Numbered from the stretch's first letter, positions 30,041 to 41,493 are shown. The stretch is DNA of 64,000 nucleotides from Prado023 sp963798745 (GCA_963798745.1 CAWCUF010000010.1:145323-209322); one strand, 5' to 3'. A program made the numbers and translations. Notes: a model not told the origin generated them from the letters alone.

Positions 30041-32535
30041 GAGATCTCCGCCTCGAGGACTGCGGACCACTCCGAGAGCAGCTCCTCGGCGCGCTGGTCA
30101 CGGTCGGCCTCGACCCACAGGTGGATCACGGCCTCGGACTGGTCGGGCACGGCCAGCACCCAGGCACCGTCGGCCTCCTCGATGCGCACCCCCTCGGCGG
30201 TGTCGACCGCACGTCGGCCCGCTGCCTGGATCAGGGCGCGCATCACCGCACCGCGCCGTGCCCACGGGGTGGGCACGGCAGCCCGGGCCATGTGTGCCTC
30301 GGGGATCCGCGCTTCGATCGCCGACAGGGTCAGCTTGGTGCGGGCCACGAGCCCGACCAGTCGCACGAACGCAGCCAGGGCGTCCACGTTGGGCCCCATC
30401 TCGGGCACGATGAAGCCACCTCGACCGTCGCCGGCGAAGATGAGCCCGGGCGTGGCCCGGGCAGCGGCGGACAGGGCCTGCGACGAGGTCCCGGTCCAGG
30501 TCACCCCGACTGCGTGGTAGCGCGCCACCTCCTGGGCCACCCGCGTGGTGTTGCCCGGCAGGGCCACCGTCCCGCTGTGGCGCTCGGCGGCGACCAGGTC
30601 CAGCATCACCAGCAGGGCTCGACCGTGCTCCAGCGACCGACCGGACTCGTCGACCACCGACAGCCGCTCGCCGGTGGGGTCGAAGCGCACCCCGAGGTCG
30701 GACTTCGACGAGGCGACCAACTCGGCCAGGCGAGCCATGGCGGCGTGGTAAGAGCTCGACGTGGAGGTGGGATGGGCCTCGTCGAGCAGGTTGTTCACGG
30801 TCAGCACGCTCACGCCCAGCGCGCCCAGCACACGGGGCAGCACGAGTGCGGCGGTACCGGCGCCGGTGTCCACCACGACCTTGAGGTTGGCCTGCGCCAC
30901 CGCCGAGGTGTCGATGGAGGTCCGCAACTGGGTCGCATACTCGTCCACCGGGCGGTGCGGCGTGTGGATGTCGCCGATCTCGCCGGGAAACGCCCGTCGG
31001 AACGCGCGCCGGGCCAGGATCCGTTCGAGCTGCTGCTGCTCGGGCACCGTGAGGTCCGAGCCGCTGGACCCCAACAGCAGCAGGTCCAGGCTCTCGGGGA
31101 CCCCGAGCGTGGTCCGCAGGTACACCCCGCCGTCCGCTGCGCGGCCCACGTCCGAGCGCACGATCGGCAGCGGCATGATCCGCAGGTCGCGCACGTTGAG
31201 ACCGGCCGCGGTCAGCGAACCGGCCAGGGCCCGGTTCATCGCCCGGGCGGCCCGCGAATGGTCCCGGCCCAGGGTCACCGTGGAGCGGCTGGGCAGCAGG
31301 GCAGCGAACGCCGCGGCCAGCCGGACGACGAGCTCGGGGGTGATGTCCAGGTTCATGACCCCACTGACCCCGCGCGGGCCGAACAGGCTGCGCTGTGCCT
31401 GGTTCTCCCAGATCACGTGGTCACTGACCACCGCGCCGGATTCCACCGCCTTGGCCGGGTAGATGTGCACCCCGGAGCGGACGTGCACCTCCTCGCCGAG
31501 CAGGCACTCGTCGGCGATCACCGCCCCGGAATCGACCCTGCTACGGGCGCGCACCTCGCAGGCGCGACCCAGAAGCGCGCCGGTGATCTGGGTGGCGGCG
31601 TCCACGTACACGCTGGCGCCCAGCATGGAGCCGACCACCTGGGCCCCGCGGCGCAGCACCGTGTTGTTGCCCAGGACGGTGCCCGGGCCGACCACGCACT
31701 CGGGCTCGACGCGCGCATTGGCCCCCACGAAGCACGGCGCGACGAGGGTGGCGCCCGGATCGACCATCGCGCCCTCCCCCAGCCAGATCTGGGGGGCCAC
31801 CTCGAAACCGGCGACCCGCGCCCGGACCAGGCCGTTGAGGACGTCAGCCTGCACGGACAGGAACGCAGGGATGGTGCCCACGTCCTCCCAGTAGGCGTCC
31901 ATGACGCAGCCGAAGATCGGCTCGCCGGCGGCCATCAGCGCCGGGAAGACGTCGGCGGACCAGTCGACCTTCTCGCCGGCGGGCACCAGGTCCAGGACCC
32001 TGGGGTCCATCACGTAGATCCCGGTGTTCACCACGTCGGAGACGACCTGACCCCAGGAGGGCTTCTCGACGAACCGCTCGATCCGGCCGTCCGGGCCCAT
32101 GATGACGTTGCCGAACTCGATCACGTTCGGCTTGCTGACCAGCGCGACGCTGACCATCGCCCCGGTGCGCTCGTGGAAGGCGATCAGCTCGGTCAGGTCG
32201 ACGTCGGTCATCGAGTCCCCCGACACGACGAGGAAGGGCTCGCCGGCCAGGCTCGGCTCGGTGTTCTTGACGCTGCCGGCGGTGCCCAGCGGGATGGGCT
32301 CGGTCGAGTAGGACAACCGCACCCCGTAGTCCGAGCCGTCGCCGAAGTAGGAGCGGATGGCACCAGCGAGGTACTGGACGGTGACGACCGCTTCGTCGAC
32401 ACCGTGCCCGGCCAGCAGCCTCAGCAGGTGGCCCATGATCGGCTCGCCCACCACCGGCAGCAGCGGCTTGGGCACGTTGCTGGTCAGCGGGCGCAGCCGG
32501 GTGCCCTCCCCACCGGCCATCACGACGGCCCGCAT
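30037..32535 (-). CDS. Mannose-1-phosphate guanylyltransferase fused to phosphomannomutase-like domain
   Basis: An 832-residue three-module protein. Residues 1-235 form a nucleotidyltransferase (MAGGEGTRLRPLT with the signature Gly-rich loop and Arg, VSGDSMTDVDL for metal binding). Residues ~245-375 are left-handed beta-helix hexapeptide repeats. Residues ~380-832 resemble the phosphohexomutase superfamily. In this last part the usual phosphoserine loop (TASHNP-like) is not visible and the metal loop DGDxDR is replaced by DPTGER, so mutase activity is doubtful. Likely makes a GDP- or similar nucleotide sugar for envelope glycans. It is co-transcribed with the phosphatidyltransferase upstream (6-bp gap) and DUF881 downstream (overlap). 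Confidence 0.8.
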   Translation of the reverse strand: MRAVVMAGGEGTRLRPLTSNVPKPLLPVVGEPIMGHLLRLLAGHGVDEAVVTVQYLAGAIRSYFGDGSDYGVRLSYSTEPIPLGTAGSVKNTEPSLAGEPFLVVSGDSMTDVDLTELIAFHERTGAMVSVALVSKPNVIEFGNVIMGPDGRIERFVEKPSWGQVVSDVVNTGIYVMDPRVLDLVPAGEKVDWSADVFPALMAAGEPIFGCVMDAYWEDVGTIPAFLSVQADVLNGLVRARVAGFEVAPQIWLGEGAMVDPGATLVAPCFVGANARVEPECVVGPGTVLGNNTVLRRGAQVVGSMLGASVYVDAATQITGALLGRACEVRARSRVDSGAVIADECLLGEEVHVRSGVHIYPAKAVESGAVVSDHVIWENQAQRSLFGPRGVSGVMNLDITPELVVRLAAAFAALLPSRSTVTLGRDHSRAARAMNRALAGSLTAAGLNVRDLRIMPLPIVRSDVGRAADGGVYLRTTLGVPESLDLLLLGSSGSDLTVPEQQQLERILARRAFRRAFPGEIGDIHTPHRPVDEYATQLRTSIDTSAVAQANLKVVVDTGAGTAALVLPRVLGALGVSVLTVNNLLDEAHPTSTSSSYHAAMARLAELVASSKSDLGVRFDPTGERLSVVDESGRSLEHGRALLVMLDLVAAERHSGTVALPGNTTRVAQEVARYHAVGVTWTGTSSQALSAAARATPGLIFAGDGRGGFIVPEMGPNVDALAAFVRLVGLVARTKLTLSAIEARIPEAHMARAAVPTPWARRGAVMRALIQAAGRRAVDTAEGVRIEEADGAWVLAVPDQSEAVIHLWVEADRDQRAEELLSEWSAVLEAEIS

Positions 32536-32541
32536 GGCGGC

Positions 32542-33141
32542 TCAGGCCCCGGCCGCGAGCGCGGACCCGGCCAGCACCGACCGCGCCTGGCGCAGGTAGA
32601 GCAGGGCTGAGTACAGGTACAGCCCGGCCCCCCAGAGGGCCAGCGCCCACCCGAAGGCCCGGGCGGCCTCCTGGAGCTGGGATGCAGGTGCCGCACCCCA
32701 CAGCAGCAGGGGGAAGGACAGCATCAGGTTGAAGGTCGCGGCCTTGCCCACGAAGTTCACCGGCAGGCCGGTCACGCCATGCGACTTCAGCCGGGCCATC
32801 TGGATCGAGAGCACCACGTCGCGGCCCACCAGGAGCACCACGAACCACCAGGGCACCACGCCGCGAACGAGGAACACCAGCAGCACCGCGAGCGTGGACA
32901 GACGGTCAGCGATCGGGTCCAGGAGTTGGCCGATGCGCGACACCTGGTCCCAGCGCCGGGCCAGCATCCCGTCGAAGTAGTCGGTGGCCCCGCCCAGCAC
33001 CAGGACCAGCGCAGCCACGCCGTCCTCCTGCGGCCCCAGCGCCAGCCAGACGAACAACGGGATGCTCAGCAGCCGCAGGACGCCGAGCAGGTTGGGCACG
33101 GTCCAGACGAGAGTGCGCACCTGCGCCTGCTCCGCCCGCAT
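32542..33141 (-). CDS. CDP-alcohol phosphatidyltransferase
   Basis: A 199-residue membrane enzyme with about five or six hydrophobic helices and the full CDP-alcohol phosphatidyltransferase motif D-G-x2-A-R-x8-G-x3-D-x3-D (DGMLARRWDQVSRIGQLLDP, then IAD). It transfers a phosphatidyl group from CDP-diacylglycerol to an alcohol such as glycerol-3-phosphate or inositol phosphate. Syntenic to Rv1822 (pgsA2), whose substrate is not settled. ATG 33141 begins the long minus-strand series that runs to mcdR. Confidence 0.87.
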   Translation of the reverse strand: MRAEQAQVRTLVWTVPNLLGVLRLLSIPLFVWLALGPQEDGVAALVLVLGGATDYFDGMLARRWDQVSRIGQLLDPIADRLSTLAVLLVFLVRGVVPWWFVVLLVGRDVVLSIQMARLKSHGVTGLPVNFVGKAATFNLMLSFPLLLWGAAPASQLQEAARAFGWALALWGAGLYLYSALLYLRQARSVLAGSALAAGA

Positions 33142-33230
33142 GCCTCGCCCCGATCCGACTCGATGCTGGCGGGAAGCCTACCCCGTCGGCGATCCATGGG
33201 TGTGCGGACCGCAGGGACCCACACGCGCCA

Positions 33231-33259
33231 CTGCCCCCGCCGACAGTCGACGGGGGCAG
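33231..33259 (-). terminator. Terminator-like hairpin after TM2 gene
   Basis: CTGCCCCCG (33231-33239) pairs with CGGGGGCAG (33251-33259) across an 11-base loop, starting 32 bases after the TM2 stop on the minus strand. Confidence 0.5.
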
Positions 33260-33291
33260 CGATCACACGGGACCGCTGGGGTCACCGGGAC

Positions 33292-33696
33292 TCACCAGTT
33301 CGACAGGACCCGGCCCTGCTTGTCCTTGAAGGAGCCCACCAGGATCATGACGAAGTCGATGAGGATCCAGACCCCGAGCCCGCCGAGGGTCAGGATCATC
33401 AGGATCCCGGTGCCGACCTTGCCGACGTAGAACCGGTGCACCCCGATCACGCCGAGGAACCAGGCCAGCAGCGCTGCAGCCAGGCGGCTCTTCGGGCTGG
33501 CCGGCTGGCCCGAGGCGTCGACCATCGGCTTGCCGTTGGGGTACATGGGGACGCTGCTGCCGACCGGGGCACTCATGGAGGCTGCGGAGGTCACCGGCGG
33601 GGCAGGCGACGCGGTGGGCGGGCCGGGCGGGGGCGGCGGGGGCGGGGCGTCGTTGGCCGGGGGGGCCTCGGGTGTGCGCTCATCGTTGCTGGTCAT
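33292..33696 (-). CDS. TM2-domain membrane protein
   Basis: A 134-residue protein. A disordered Pro/Ala-rich N-terminus (to ~65) is followed by two transmembrane helices joined by a short loop: RLAAALLAWFLGVIGVHRFY then GILMILTLGGLGVWILIDFV. The segment VHRFYVGKVGTGILMI is the TM2 signature. Function in bacteria is unknown. Single gene with its own terminator-like hairpin. Confidence 0.85.
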   Translation of the reverse strand: MTSNDERTPEAPPANDAPPPPPPPGPPTASPAPPVTSAASMSAPVGSSVPMYPNGKPMVDASGQPASPKSRLAAALLAWFLGVIGVHRFYVGKVGTGILMILTLGGLGVWILIDFVMILVGSFKDKQGRVLSNW

Positions 33697-33780
33697 GGTG
33701 ATCCCGATCTGTAGGCAGTCAGCCGTTGGTTGATGATCCGATCATGCCCGACGCGCGGCGATCCGAAACGCAGGCTCGCC

Positions 33781-34392
33781 TCACGACAGGGTGACCGCGC
33801 GGCGCACGTAGGTGGGATCCGCCAGGTTGGCCACCAGCCACCCGGCGACATCCGCGCGTGGGATCCGCGAGCCACGGACCCGCCCGGACGTGGTCACGTG
33901 CGCCTCGCCGCGAGCAGGGTCGTCGGTCAGTCCCACGCAGCGGGCGATGGTCCAGTCCAGGTCGCTACCCATCACCACCAGCTCGGCGCCGTTGTGATCG
34001 GCGATCGCGTTGCGCAGCAGGACTCCGATCGTGGCCCGTACCGGCAGCGGCATCTGGCTGCCGGAGTCCCCGGCCCCCACCGTGCTCACGGTCAGCAGTC
34101 GGGTGCCGGTGGGCAGGGCGCCCACGATCGTGGTCGTGGCGTCGGTGACCACCGTGGAGGCCCCCAGGGAGCGCCCACCGATCGCGCTGATCGCGCCCTG
34201 CGCATCGGTCACCGCACGCCGCACCGCGTCGGGGTCAGTGGCGTCGCCCACCTCGATCCGCACTTGCGGGTCGAGATGATCCAGCTTCGCCGGGTCGCGG
34301 ACCAGGACGGTCACCTCGTGCCCCACCGCCAACGCCTGGGCCACCACCTCGCGCCCGGTGCCGCCGGTTGCCCCGAACACTGTCAGCTTCAT
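33781..34392 (-). CDS. NAD(P)H-binding atypical short-chain dehydrogenase
   Basis: A 203-residue single Rossmann domain with GATGGTG at residues 7-13 (TVFGATGGTGREVV), the glycine motif of atypical SDRs such as NmrA/BVR-B-like NAD(P)-binding proteins. A SxxxG near LLTVSTVGAGDSG replaces the usual Tyr-x-x-x-Lys pair; a catalytic Tyr-Lys is not evident. Function unknown, possibly redox sensing. ATG 34392 follows GAGGAGG by six bases, so the nine-codon longer frame is not used. Confidence 0.75.
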   Translation of the reverse strand: MKLTVFGATGGTGREVVAQALAVGHEVTVLVRDPAKLDHLDPQVRIEVGDATDPDAVRRAVTDAQGAISAIGGRSLGASTVVTDATTTIVGALPTGTRLLTVSTVGAGDSGSQMPLPVRATIGVLLRNAIADHNGAELVVMGSDLDWTIARCVGLTDDPARGEAHVTTSGRVRGSRIPRADVAGWLVANLADPTYVRRAVTLS

Positions 34393-34456
34393 GTGTGCCT
34401 CCTCGAGCTCCGCGGCCATCCCACCACGGTCCCCGCCCAGGCGCAGAGGGCTGGGC

Positions 34457-35257
34457 TCACCGTCCGGTGAACTCCGCCTTGCCCGGGCCCTCGGCCAGGA
34501 ACGAGGCCATCCCGATGCGGCGGTCGTCGGTGGCGAACAGCCCCGCGAACTCCAACCGCTCGATCTCGGTGCCGGTGGCCACGTCCACGTCCAGGCCCGC
34601 GTCGATCGCGCGCTTGGCCGCGGCCAACGCCAGCGGTGCCCCGGCGGCGAAGGTCCGGGCCAGCTCGAGGGCCGTGTCGTAGACGTCCTCGTCAGGCACC
34701 ACCCGATCGGCCAGGCCCAGGGTGAGCGCCTCGTCGGCGCCCACGTAGCGGCCGGTCAGGATCAGGTCCTTGGCCCGCGACGGGCCGATCAGGCGCGGCA
34801 GCCGCTGGGAGCCGCCGAGGCCCGGGATCACCCCGAGCAGCACCTCCGGCTGGCCCAGCGTGGCCCGTTGCCCCACGACTCGCAGGTCAGCGCAGAGCGC
34901 GAGTTCGCACCCACCGCCCAGCGCGTAGCCGGTCACCGCAGCCACCACCGGCATCGGCAGGCCGGCCACCGCGTTGAACGACTCCTGGAGCAGGTGCGAG
35001 GCCGCGGCCATGTCCTGATAGCTCATCGCGGCCATCTCCTTGATGTCCGCGCCCGCGGCGAACATCTTCGGCCCGCCGTGGATGACCACCGCGCGGACCT
35101 CGCGGGCGCCGGCCAGCCAGCGTGCGGCCGCCAGGATCTCGGCCTGCATGGCCAGGTTCAGCGCATTGACCGGTGGGCGGTCCAGGCGCAGCGTGGCCAC
35201 CCCCTCGTCGAACTCGACGCGTGTCAACTCACCCTGGACGAGCACTTCACCGGACAT
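34457..35257 (-). CDS. Enoyl-CoA hydratase/isomerase (crotonase family)
   Basis: A 266-residue crotonase. Both catalytic glutamates are present, in GYALGGGCELALCADLRV and GQPEVLLGVIPGLGG, and the oxyanion-hole region FAAGADIKEM is intact, so it should hydrate trans-2-enoyl-CoA to (S)-3-hydroxyacyl-CoA. This could supply the crotonyl-CoA step between the 3-hydroxyacyl-CoA dehydrogenase and Ccr found 20-25 kb to the right. ATG 35257 chosen because the domain starts there; upstream is a promoter region shared with divergent glgX, with TAGGCT as possible -10. Confidence 0.87.
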   Translation of the reverse strand: MSGEVLVQGELTRVEFDEGVATLRLDRPPVNALNLAMQAEILAAARWLAGAREVRAVVIHGGPKMFAAGADIKEMAAMSYQDMAAASHLLQESFNAVAGLPMPVVAAVTGYALGGGCELALCADLRVVGQRATLGQPEVLLGVIPGLGGSQRLPRLIGPSRAKDLILTGRYVGADEALTLGLADRVVPDEDVYDTALELARTFAAGAPLALAAAKRAIDAGLDVDVATGTEIERLEFAGLFATDDRRIGMASFLAEGPGKAEFTGR

Positions 35258-35365
35258 CGCCAGCACCCTGATCCCTTCGTCACCGACTCCTTGAGCTACC
35301 GTGAGCCTAACCACTTCGGCCCGGCGCCCCGGCGTGGACCCACCTGCAGAACGTGCCGCGGCAGG

Positions 35366-35371
35366 TACCCT
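35366..35371 (+). promoter_or_regulatory. -10 element TACCCT of glgX, leaderless layout
   Basis: TACCCT ends six bases before the GTG at 35378. Confidence 0.5.
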
Positions 35372-35377
35372 GTGTGA

Positions 35378-37567
<2,190 letters not shown>

Positions 37568-37900
37568 CACGCGCGGCCGGGACCGGGCCCCTCGAGCGCG
37601 GCAGGTGGAGCCCCGTGCCACAGGACACTGCTAGGCATGGGGACCCTCGCGCACGACATGGTCGTTCTGAGGGCTCGCGATCAGCGCTGGGCCACAGGCG
37701 CACGTGAATCGGTCGTTCTGGCCCCCCGAGCGTGGCCCATTGCGGTGTGGCTTGCGTCCTGATCCCACCGGCCGCGACAGCCCCCGTAGAACGACCGTGT
37801 CGCGCGCGGGCGCGCCCAGCCAGCTGCGCCGGGCGCCCGCCCCCCGCGCAGCACCGCCCAGCGACCGCGTCGCCGGATCAGGTGTTGGCGCGCCGGTTGC
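37568..37900. other. 333-bp intergenic region after glgX
   Basis: No supported gene. It contains three copies of a GGTCGTTCT-like core: direct at 37660 and 37713, inverted near 37793. CGCGACA and TGTCGCG enclose the inverted copy and could form a short terminator stem. The segment 37658-37672 (ATGGTCGTTCTGAGG) recurs inverted at 62379-62393. Confidence 0.45.
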
Positions 37901-38041
37901 CTACAGCGTGCCGTCCCCGGGCACGTCAGCCAGGTCGTCCCAGATGGTGGCGCCCCGCGCGGACGAGGCGCCCTCCACCTGCCAACTCGAGGTGCCGACC
38001 CCGAGGGTGAAATCGTGGGGCAACGAGGTGGCCAGCGGCAC
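37901..38041 (-). pseudogene. N-terminal remnant of a GH1 beta-glucosidase
   Basis: A 46-codon frame starts with GTG four bases after the stop of the sugar permease gene and reads PHDFTLGVGTSSWQVEGASS followed by ARGATIWDDLADVPGDGTL and TAG. F-x-x-G-x-x-x-x-x-x-Q-x-E-G and S-I-W-D are the classical N-terminal signature of glycoside hydrolase family 1, whose members are ~450 residues. Nothing resembling the rest of the enzyme follows on this strand before glgX. The gene is thus cut to about a tenth of its length. The position as last gene of a sugar transport operon fits a former intracellular glycosidase. Confidence 0.72.
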
Positions 38042-38044
38042 CGC

Positions 38045-38980
38045 CTACCCCTTGACCGAGCCGGCCAGCAACCCTCGGACGAAGAAGCGCTGGAAGGCCA
38101 GGAAGACGATCAGCGGAACGATCATGGAGATGAAGGCGCCGGCGGACAGCAGGTGCCACTGCGAGCCCTTGCTGCCGACCAGTTCAGCCACCCGGACGGT
38201 CAGCGGGGCCACCTCGGGACTGGCCCCGAAGGTCAGTCCGACCAGCAGGTCGTTCCAGACCCAGAGGAACTGGAAGATCGCGAACGCCGCGATGGCCGGC
38301 ATCATCAGGGGAAGCATGATCCGGAAGAAGATCGTCAAGTGCCCGGCACCGTCGACCCGCGCCGCCTCGACGAGCTCTCCGGGCAGCTCGCTCATGAAGT
38401 TGTGCAGCAAGTAGATCGCCAGCGGCAGCGCGAAGATGCTGTGGGCGATCCAGATGGGCCAGAACGTCCCGGCCAGCCCAGCATCGACGAACAACGTCTG
38501 CAGGGGGACGAGGGTCACCTGGATCGGCACGATCTGCAGGGCGAACACGGCGACGAACAGCGCGCCGACCCCTCGGAACTTCATCCACGCGAACCCGTAG
38601 GCGGCCATGCAGGCGATCGTGATCGGGATCAGCACGGCTGGGATCGTGATGACCAGGGAGTTGACGAAGTAGCTCGACAGGTTCGTGGTGCCGCTGAACA
38701 GGGCCTGCTCGTAGTTCTTGAGCGTGAAGACCGGATCGCGCCAGATGGTCCACCAGCCCGATCGGCGGATCTCTGCGGCGGGCCGGAAGCTGGTGATCAG
38801 CAGCCCCACGGTGGGAATGGTCCACAGCAGCGCGATGATCGCCGCGAAGACCGACGCCCACGCCGACCTGTTGCGCAGCGCGATGCCGCCATCACTTCCT
38901 CTGGGGGCGGCCTGCTCCTCTTCCGGGATCAGGTCCTCCTGCTCGGGGATGGTGTGGGCGGCCGGGTTCAGGGCAGACAT
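38045..38980 (-). CDS. Sugar ABC transporter permease (MalG type)
   Basis: A 311-residue inner-membrane permease with six predicted helices and the cytoplasmic EAA loop (LVEAARVDGAGHLTIFFRIM) that contacts the ATPase. It pairs with the upstream MalF-type permease, sharing a one-base junction with its stop, and ends immediately before the GH1 remnant. Together with the binding protein it imports an oligosaccharide. No ATPase gene is present locally, as is common in actinomycetes that use a shared ATPase. Confidence 0.9.
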   Translation of the reverse strand: MSALNPAAHTIPEQEDLIPEEEQAAPRGSDGGIALRNRSAWASVFAAIIALLWTIPTVGLLITSFRPAAEIRRSGWWTIWRDPVFTLKNYEQALFSGTTNLSSYFVNSLVITIPAVLIPITIACMAAYGFAWMKFRGVGALFVAVFALQIVPIQVTLVPLQTLFVDAGLAGTFWPIWIAHSIFALPLAIYLLHNFMSELPGELVEAARVDGAGHLTIFFRIMLPLMMPAIAAFAIFQFLWVWNDLLVGLTFGASPEVAPLTVRVAELVGSKGSQWHLLSAGAFISMIVPLIVFLAFQRFFVRGLLAGSVKG

Positions 38981-39939
38981 CAGTGAGCCGCCTTCCGCAA
39001 CTGGACGATGTTGTAGACGATGATCGGGATCACCAGGATGAACAGCAGGACCGCCAGCGCCGACCCGAGCCCGGCGTTGTCGTACCGGAATGACTGGGTG
39101 TAGAACTCGTTCGCCACGACACTGGTCTTGAAGCGACCACCGGTCATGGTCCGCACGATGTCGAACACCTTCAGGGTCCCGATCGCGATCGTGGTCAGCA
39201 CCACGATCATGCCCGGGCGGATGCTCGGAATGGTGATGAACCGGAACATCTGCAGACCGGACACCCCGTCGAGCTTCGCCGCCTCGATGATGTCGTCAGG
39301 GATGGCCTTGATGGAGGCCGAGAGCACCGTCATGGCGAACCCGGCCTGGATCCAGATCATCACGACGATCAGGAAGAAGGTGTTCCATGGGTCGTTGAGC
39401 AGGAAGTTGTAGGTGTCCAGGCCCAACCACTTGAGCAACTGGTTGGCCAGGCCGATCTGGTTGGCCTGCGTGGGGCGGAAGTCATAGACGAACTTCCAGA
39501 TGATGGAGGCGCCCACCATCGAGATGGCCATGGGGATGAACACCAGGGCCTTGGACAGCGACTCGGTCCGGGTGCGGTCCACCAGGACTGCGTAGACCAG
39601 CCCGACGAGCGTCGCGGCGATGGGCACCATCAGGACCCAGACGAACGTGTTGATCAGCACCCGTTGATACTCGGGCTCACTGAACAGCGTCACGTAGTTG
39701 TCGAGGCCGACGTAGGACGTGCTGTCGGCGTTCTGGAACGACTGGTTGGTGGTCAGCAGACCTGGGTAGAGCAGCCCGAAGGCGATCATCGCCAGGGCCG
39801 GGGCGATGAAGGCGACGGCTGTGAGGGGATCTGCCGCCCTACCCCGGACCCTGCTGATCAGGAACAGCATGGCCCCGAAGAACACCACGAACCCGCCGAT
39901 GGCCAGGACCATCTGCAGGAACTTCTCAGCTGTTGACAC
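38980..39939 (-). CDS. Sugar ABC transporter permease (MalF type)
   Basis: A 319-residue permease with about seven or eight hydrophobic helices and the EAA loop IIEAAKLDGVSGLQMFRFIT. Sequence character (NADSTSYVGLDNYVTLFSEP) resembles alpha-glucoside transporter AglF-type permeases. Start overlaps or abuts the neighbours as expected for an operon: binding protein, this permease, second permease, GH1 remnant. Confidence 0.9.
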   Translation of the reverse strand: MSTAEKFLQMVLAIGGFVVFFGAMLFLISRVRGRAADPLTAVAFIAPALAMIAFGLLYPGLLTTNQSFQNADSTSYVGLDNYVTLFSEPEYQRVLINTFVWVLMVPIAATLVGLVYAVLVDRTRTESLSKALVFIPMAISMVGASIIWKFVYDFRPTQANQIGLANQLLKWLGLDTYNFLLNDPWNTFFLIVVMIWIQAGFAMTVLSASIKAIPDDIIEAAKLDGVSGLQMFRFITIPSIRPGMIVVLTTIAIGTLKVFDIVRTMTGGRFKTSVVANEFYTQSFRYDNAGLGSALAVLLFILVIPIIVYNIVQLRKAAH

Positions 39940-40043
39940 GGCTGCACTCCTCCCGTCCGCCCGGGGGCCGGACCACGATCACGACAATGGGATCCGGTGG
40001 GGTGCTGCCCCCGTCTGGAGCAGCACCCCACCAACAACCTCGA

Positions 40044-41402
40044 TCAGGACGTGGGCCAGGAATCCTCGATGAAGTCCAGGGTGTCCTGCGTGGACTTGCC
40101 CGTGATCCAGTTGGTCATGCCGACCCAGAACGATCCGGCACCCACCGCAGCGGGCATGGCGTCCGAGCCGTCGAACCGGAACTGCGCGTCCGGATCGACC
40201 AGCGCGTCAGTGGCCACCTTGGCGATGCCGGTGAACAGCGCCGCATCGGCGTTGATGTTGGCGCTGGCCAGCCCAGTGCTGTTGCGGGCCAGGCTGTTGG
40301 CGTAGTCGACAGTGGCCATCCACTCCTGGGCCGCAACCACCTCGGGGCGATCGGCGTAGGCAGTGATGAACTCGCCGCCGCCGAGGACCGGCGTGGTGGC
40401 GGGATCTGCCGGCGGCAGGTAGAACGCGAAGACGTCGCCGTCTTCGGCGATGGTCGTGCCCTCCGGCCACTGGCCCGCGTAGAACTGCGCCTGACGGTGC
40501 ATCGCGCAGGTGCCGTCGAGGATCGTCAGGCCACCGTCCTGGAAGCTCGTGGACGCGATGGTCTCCACGCCGCCGTACCCACCGTTGACGTAGTTCTCGT
40601 TCTTGAGGAAGTAGCCGACCTCATCGAGGGCCGCGACGACCCTCGGGTCGTTGAACGGGATCTCGTGAGCGACCCACTGGTCGTAGACCTCGGGGCCGTG
40701 CAGTCGCAGCATGACGTCCTCGACCCAGTCCGTGCCGGGCCAGCCGGTCGCATCGCCGGAGCCGAAGCCGGCGCACCAGGGCTTGTCGACCACGCCGCTG
40801 GTGGCGATCGTGTCGGTGAGGGTCTTCAACTCGTCCCAGGTGGTCGGGATGGTCCAGCCGTTGTCCGAGAACATCGTCGGCGAGTACCACACCAGCGACT
40901 TCAGGTTGGAGCTGTTCGGGGATGCGTAGAACTCGCCGTCCACCGATCCGTACTCCTTCCAGATCGGCTGCCAGTTCGCGTCCATGTTGGCCTCGGCGGT
41001 CGCCGACGGCTTCTTCACAGAGCCGGTGGCAACCTGGTTGGCCAGCAGGCCCGGCTGCGGGATGAGCGCGATGTCCGGCGGGTTGCCGGCCTTCTCGCGC
41101 ACCTTGAGCTGGGCCTCGAACTCACTCGAGCCCTCGAACTTGATGTCGGCGCCCGTGCACTCCTCGAAGGGAACGTAGGCGGCCTCGTACATCTCCAGCT
41201 CCGGGCTGAGGATGGAGGCGTAGACGTTGACGGTCTTGCCGGCCAGGTCGCCGTACTGCTCGTACGCGGCGCAGTCGGTGGCCGGGGCCGAGCCACCATC
41301 GGTGGCCGTCTCGGAGTCCGAGGAACAGCCGGACAGCACCAGGGCGAGGCTGGAGGCGCCAGCGGCGGCCACCAGCCAACGGGAACGGGGAGATCTGTTC
41401 AT
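40044..41402 (-). CDS. Sugar ABC transporter substrate-binding lipoprotein (AglE-like)
   Basis: A 452-residue lipoprotein. The N-terminus has basic residues, a hydrophobic run and the lipobox LVLSGC (Cys near 26), so it is anchored outside the membrane. The body is a family-1 extracellular solute-binding protein; features such as NVYASILSPELEMYEAAY and DIALIPQPGLLANQV resemble the alpha-glucoside-binding AglE group. Sugar specificity is not certain: the GH1 remnant in the operon would suggest a beta-glucoside. ATG 41402 has AAGGAG eleven bases upstream. A sigma-70-like promoter and a repeated operator-like sequence precede it, and a LacI-family gene lies upstream. Confidence 0.88.
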   Translation of the reverse strand: MNRSPRSRWLVAAAGASSLALVLSGCSSDSETATDGGSAPATDCAAYEQYGDLAGKTVNVYASILSPELEMYEAAYVPFEECTGADIKFEGSSEFEAQLKVREKAGNPPDIALIPQPGLLANQVATGSVKKPSATAEANMDANWQPIWKEYGSVDGEFYASPNSSNLKSLVWYSPTMFSDNGWTIPTTWDELKTLTDTIATSGVVDKPWCAGFGSGDATGWPGTDWVEDVMLRLHGPEVYDQWVAHEIPFNDPRVVAALDEVGYFLKNENYVNGGYGGVETIASTSFQDGGLTILDGTCAMHRQAQFYAGQWPEGTTIAEDGDVFAFYLPPADPATTPVLGGGEFITAYADRPEVVAAQEWMATVDYANSLARNSTGLASANINADAALFTGIAKVATDALVDPDAQFRFDGSDAMPAAVGAGSFWVGMTNWITGKSTQDTLDFIEDSWPTS

Positions 41403-41493
41403 AGAGATGTGTCTCCTTGTGTGCGGGTCGGGGGCGGGGTACCGCCCTGCTGCCAGACTGTCGTGCCCGGGCCCGATGAGTAACGACGACTGC

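Noticed and set aside
37658..37672. 15-mer shared with 62379-62393 as a mobile element
   Set aside because: Expected chance matches of this length in 64 kb of high-GC DNA are not negligible, and no longer similarity surrounds it.
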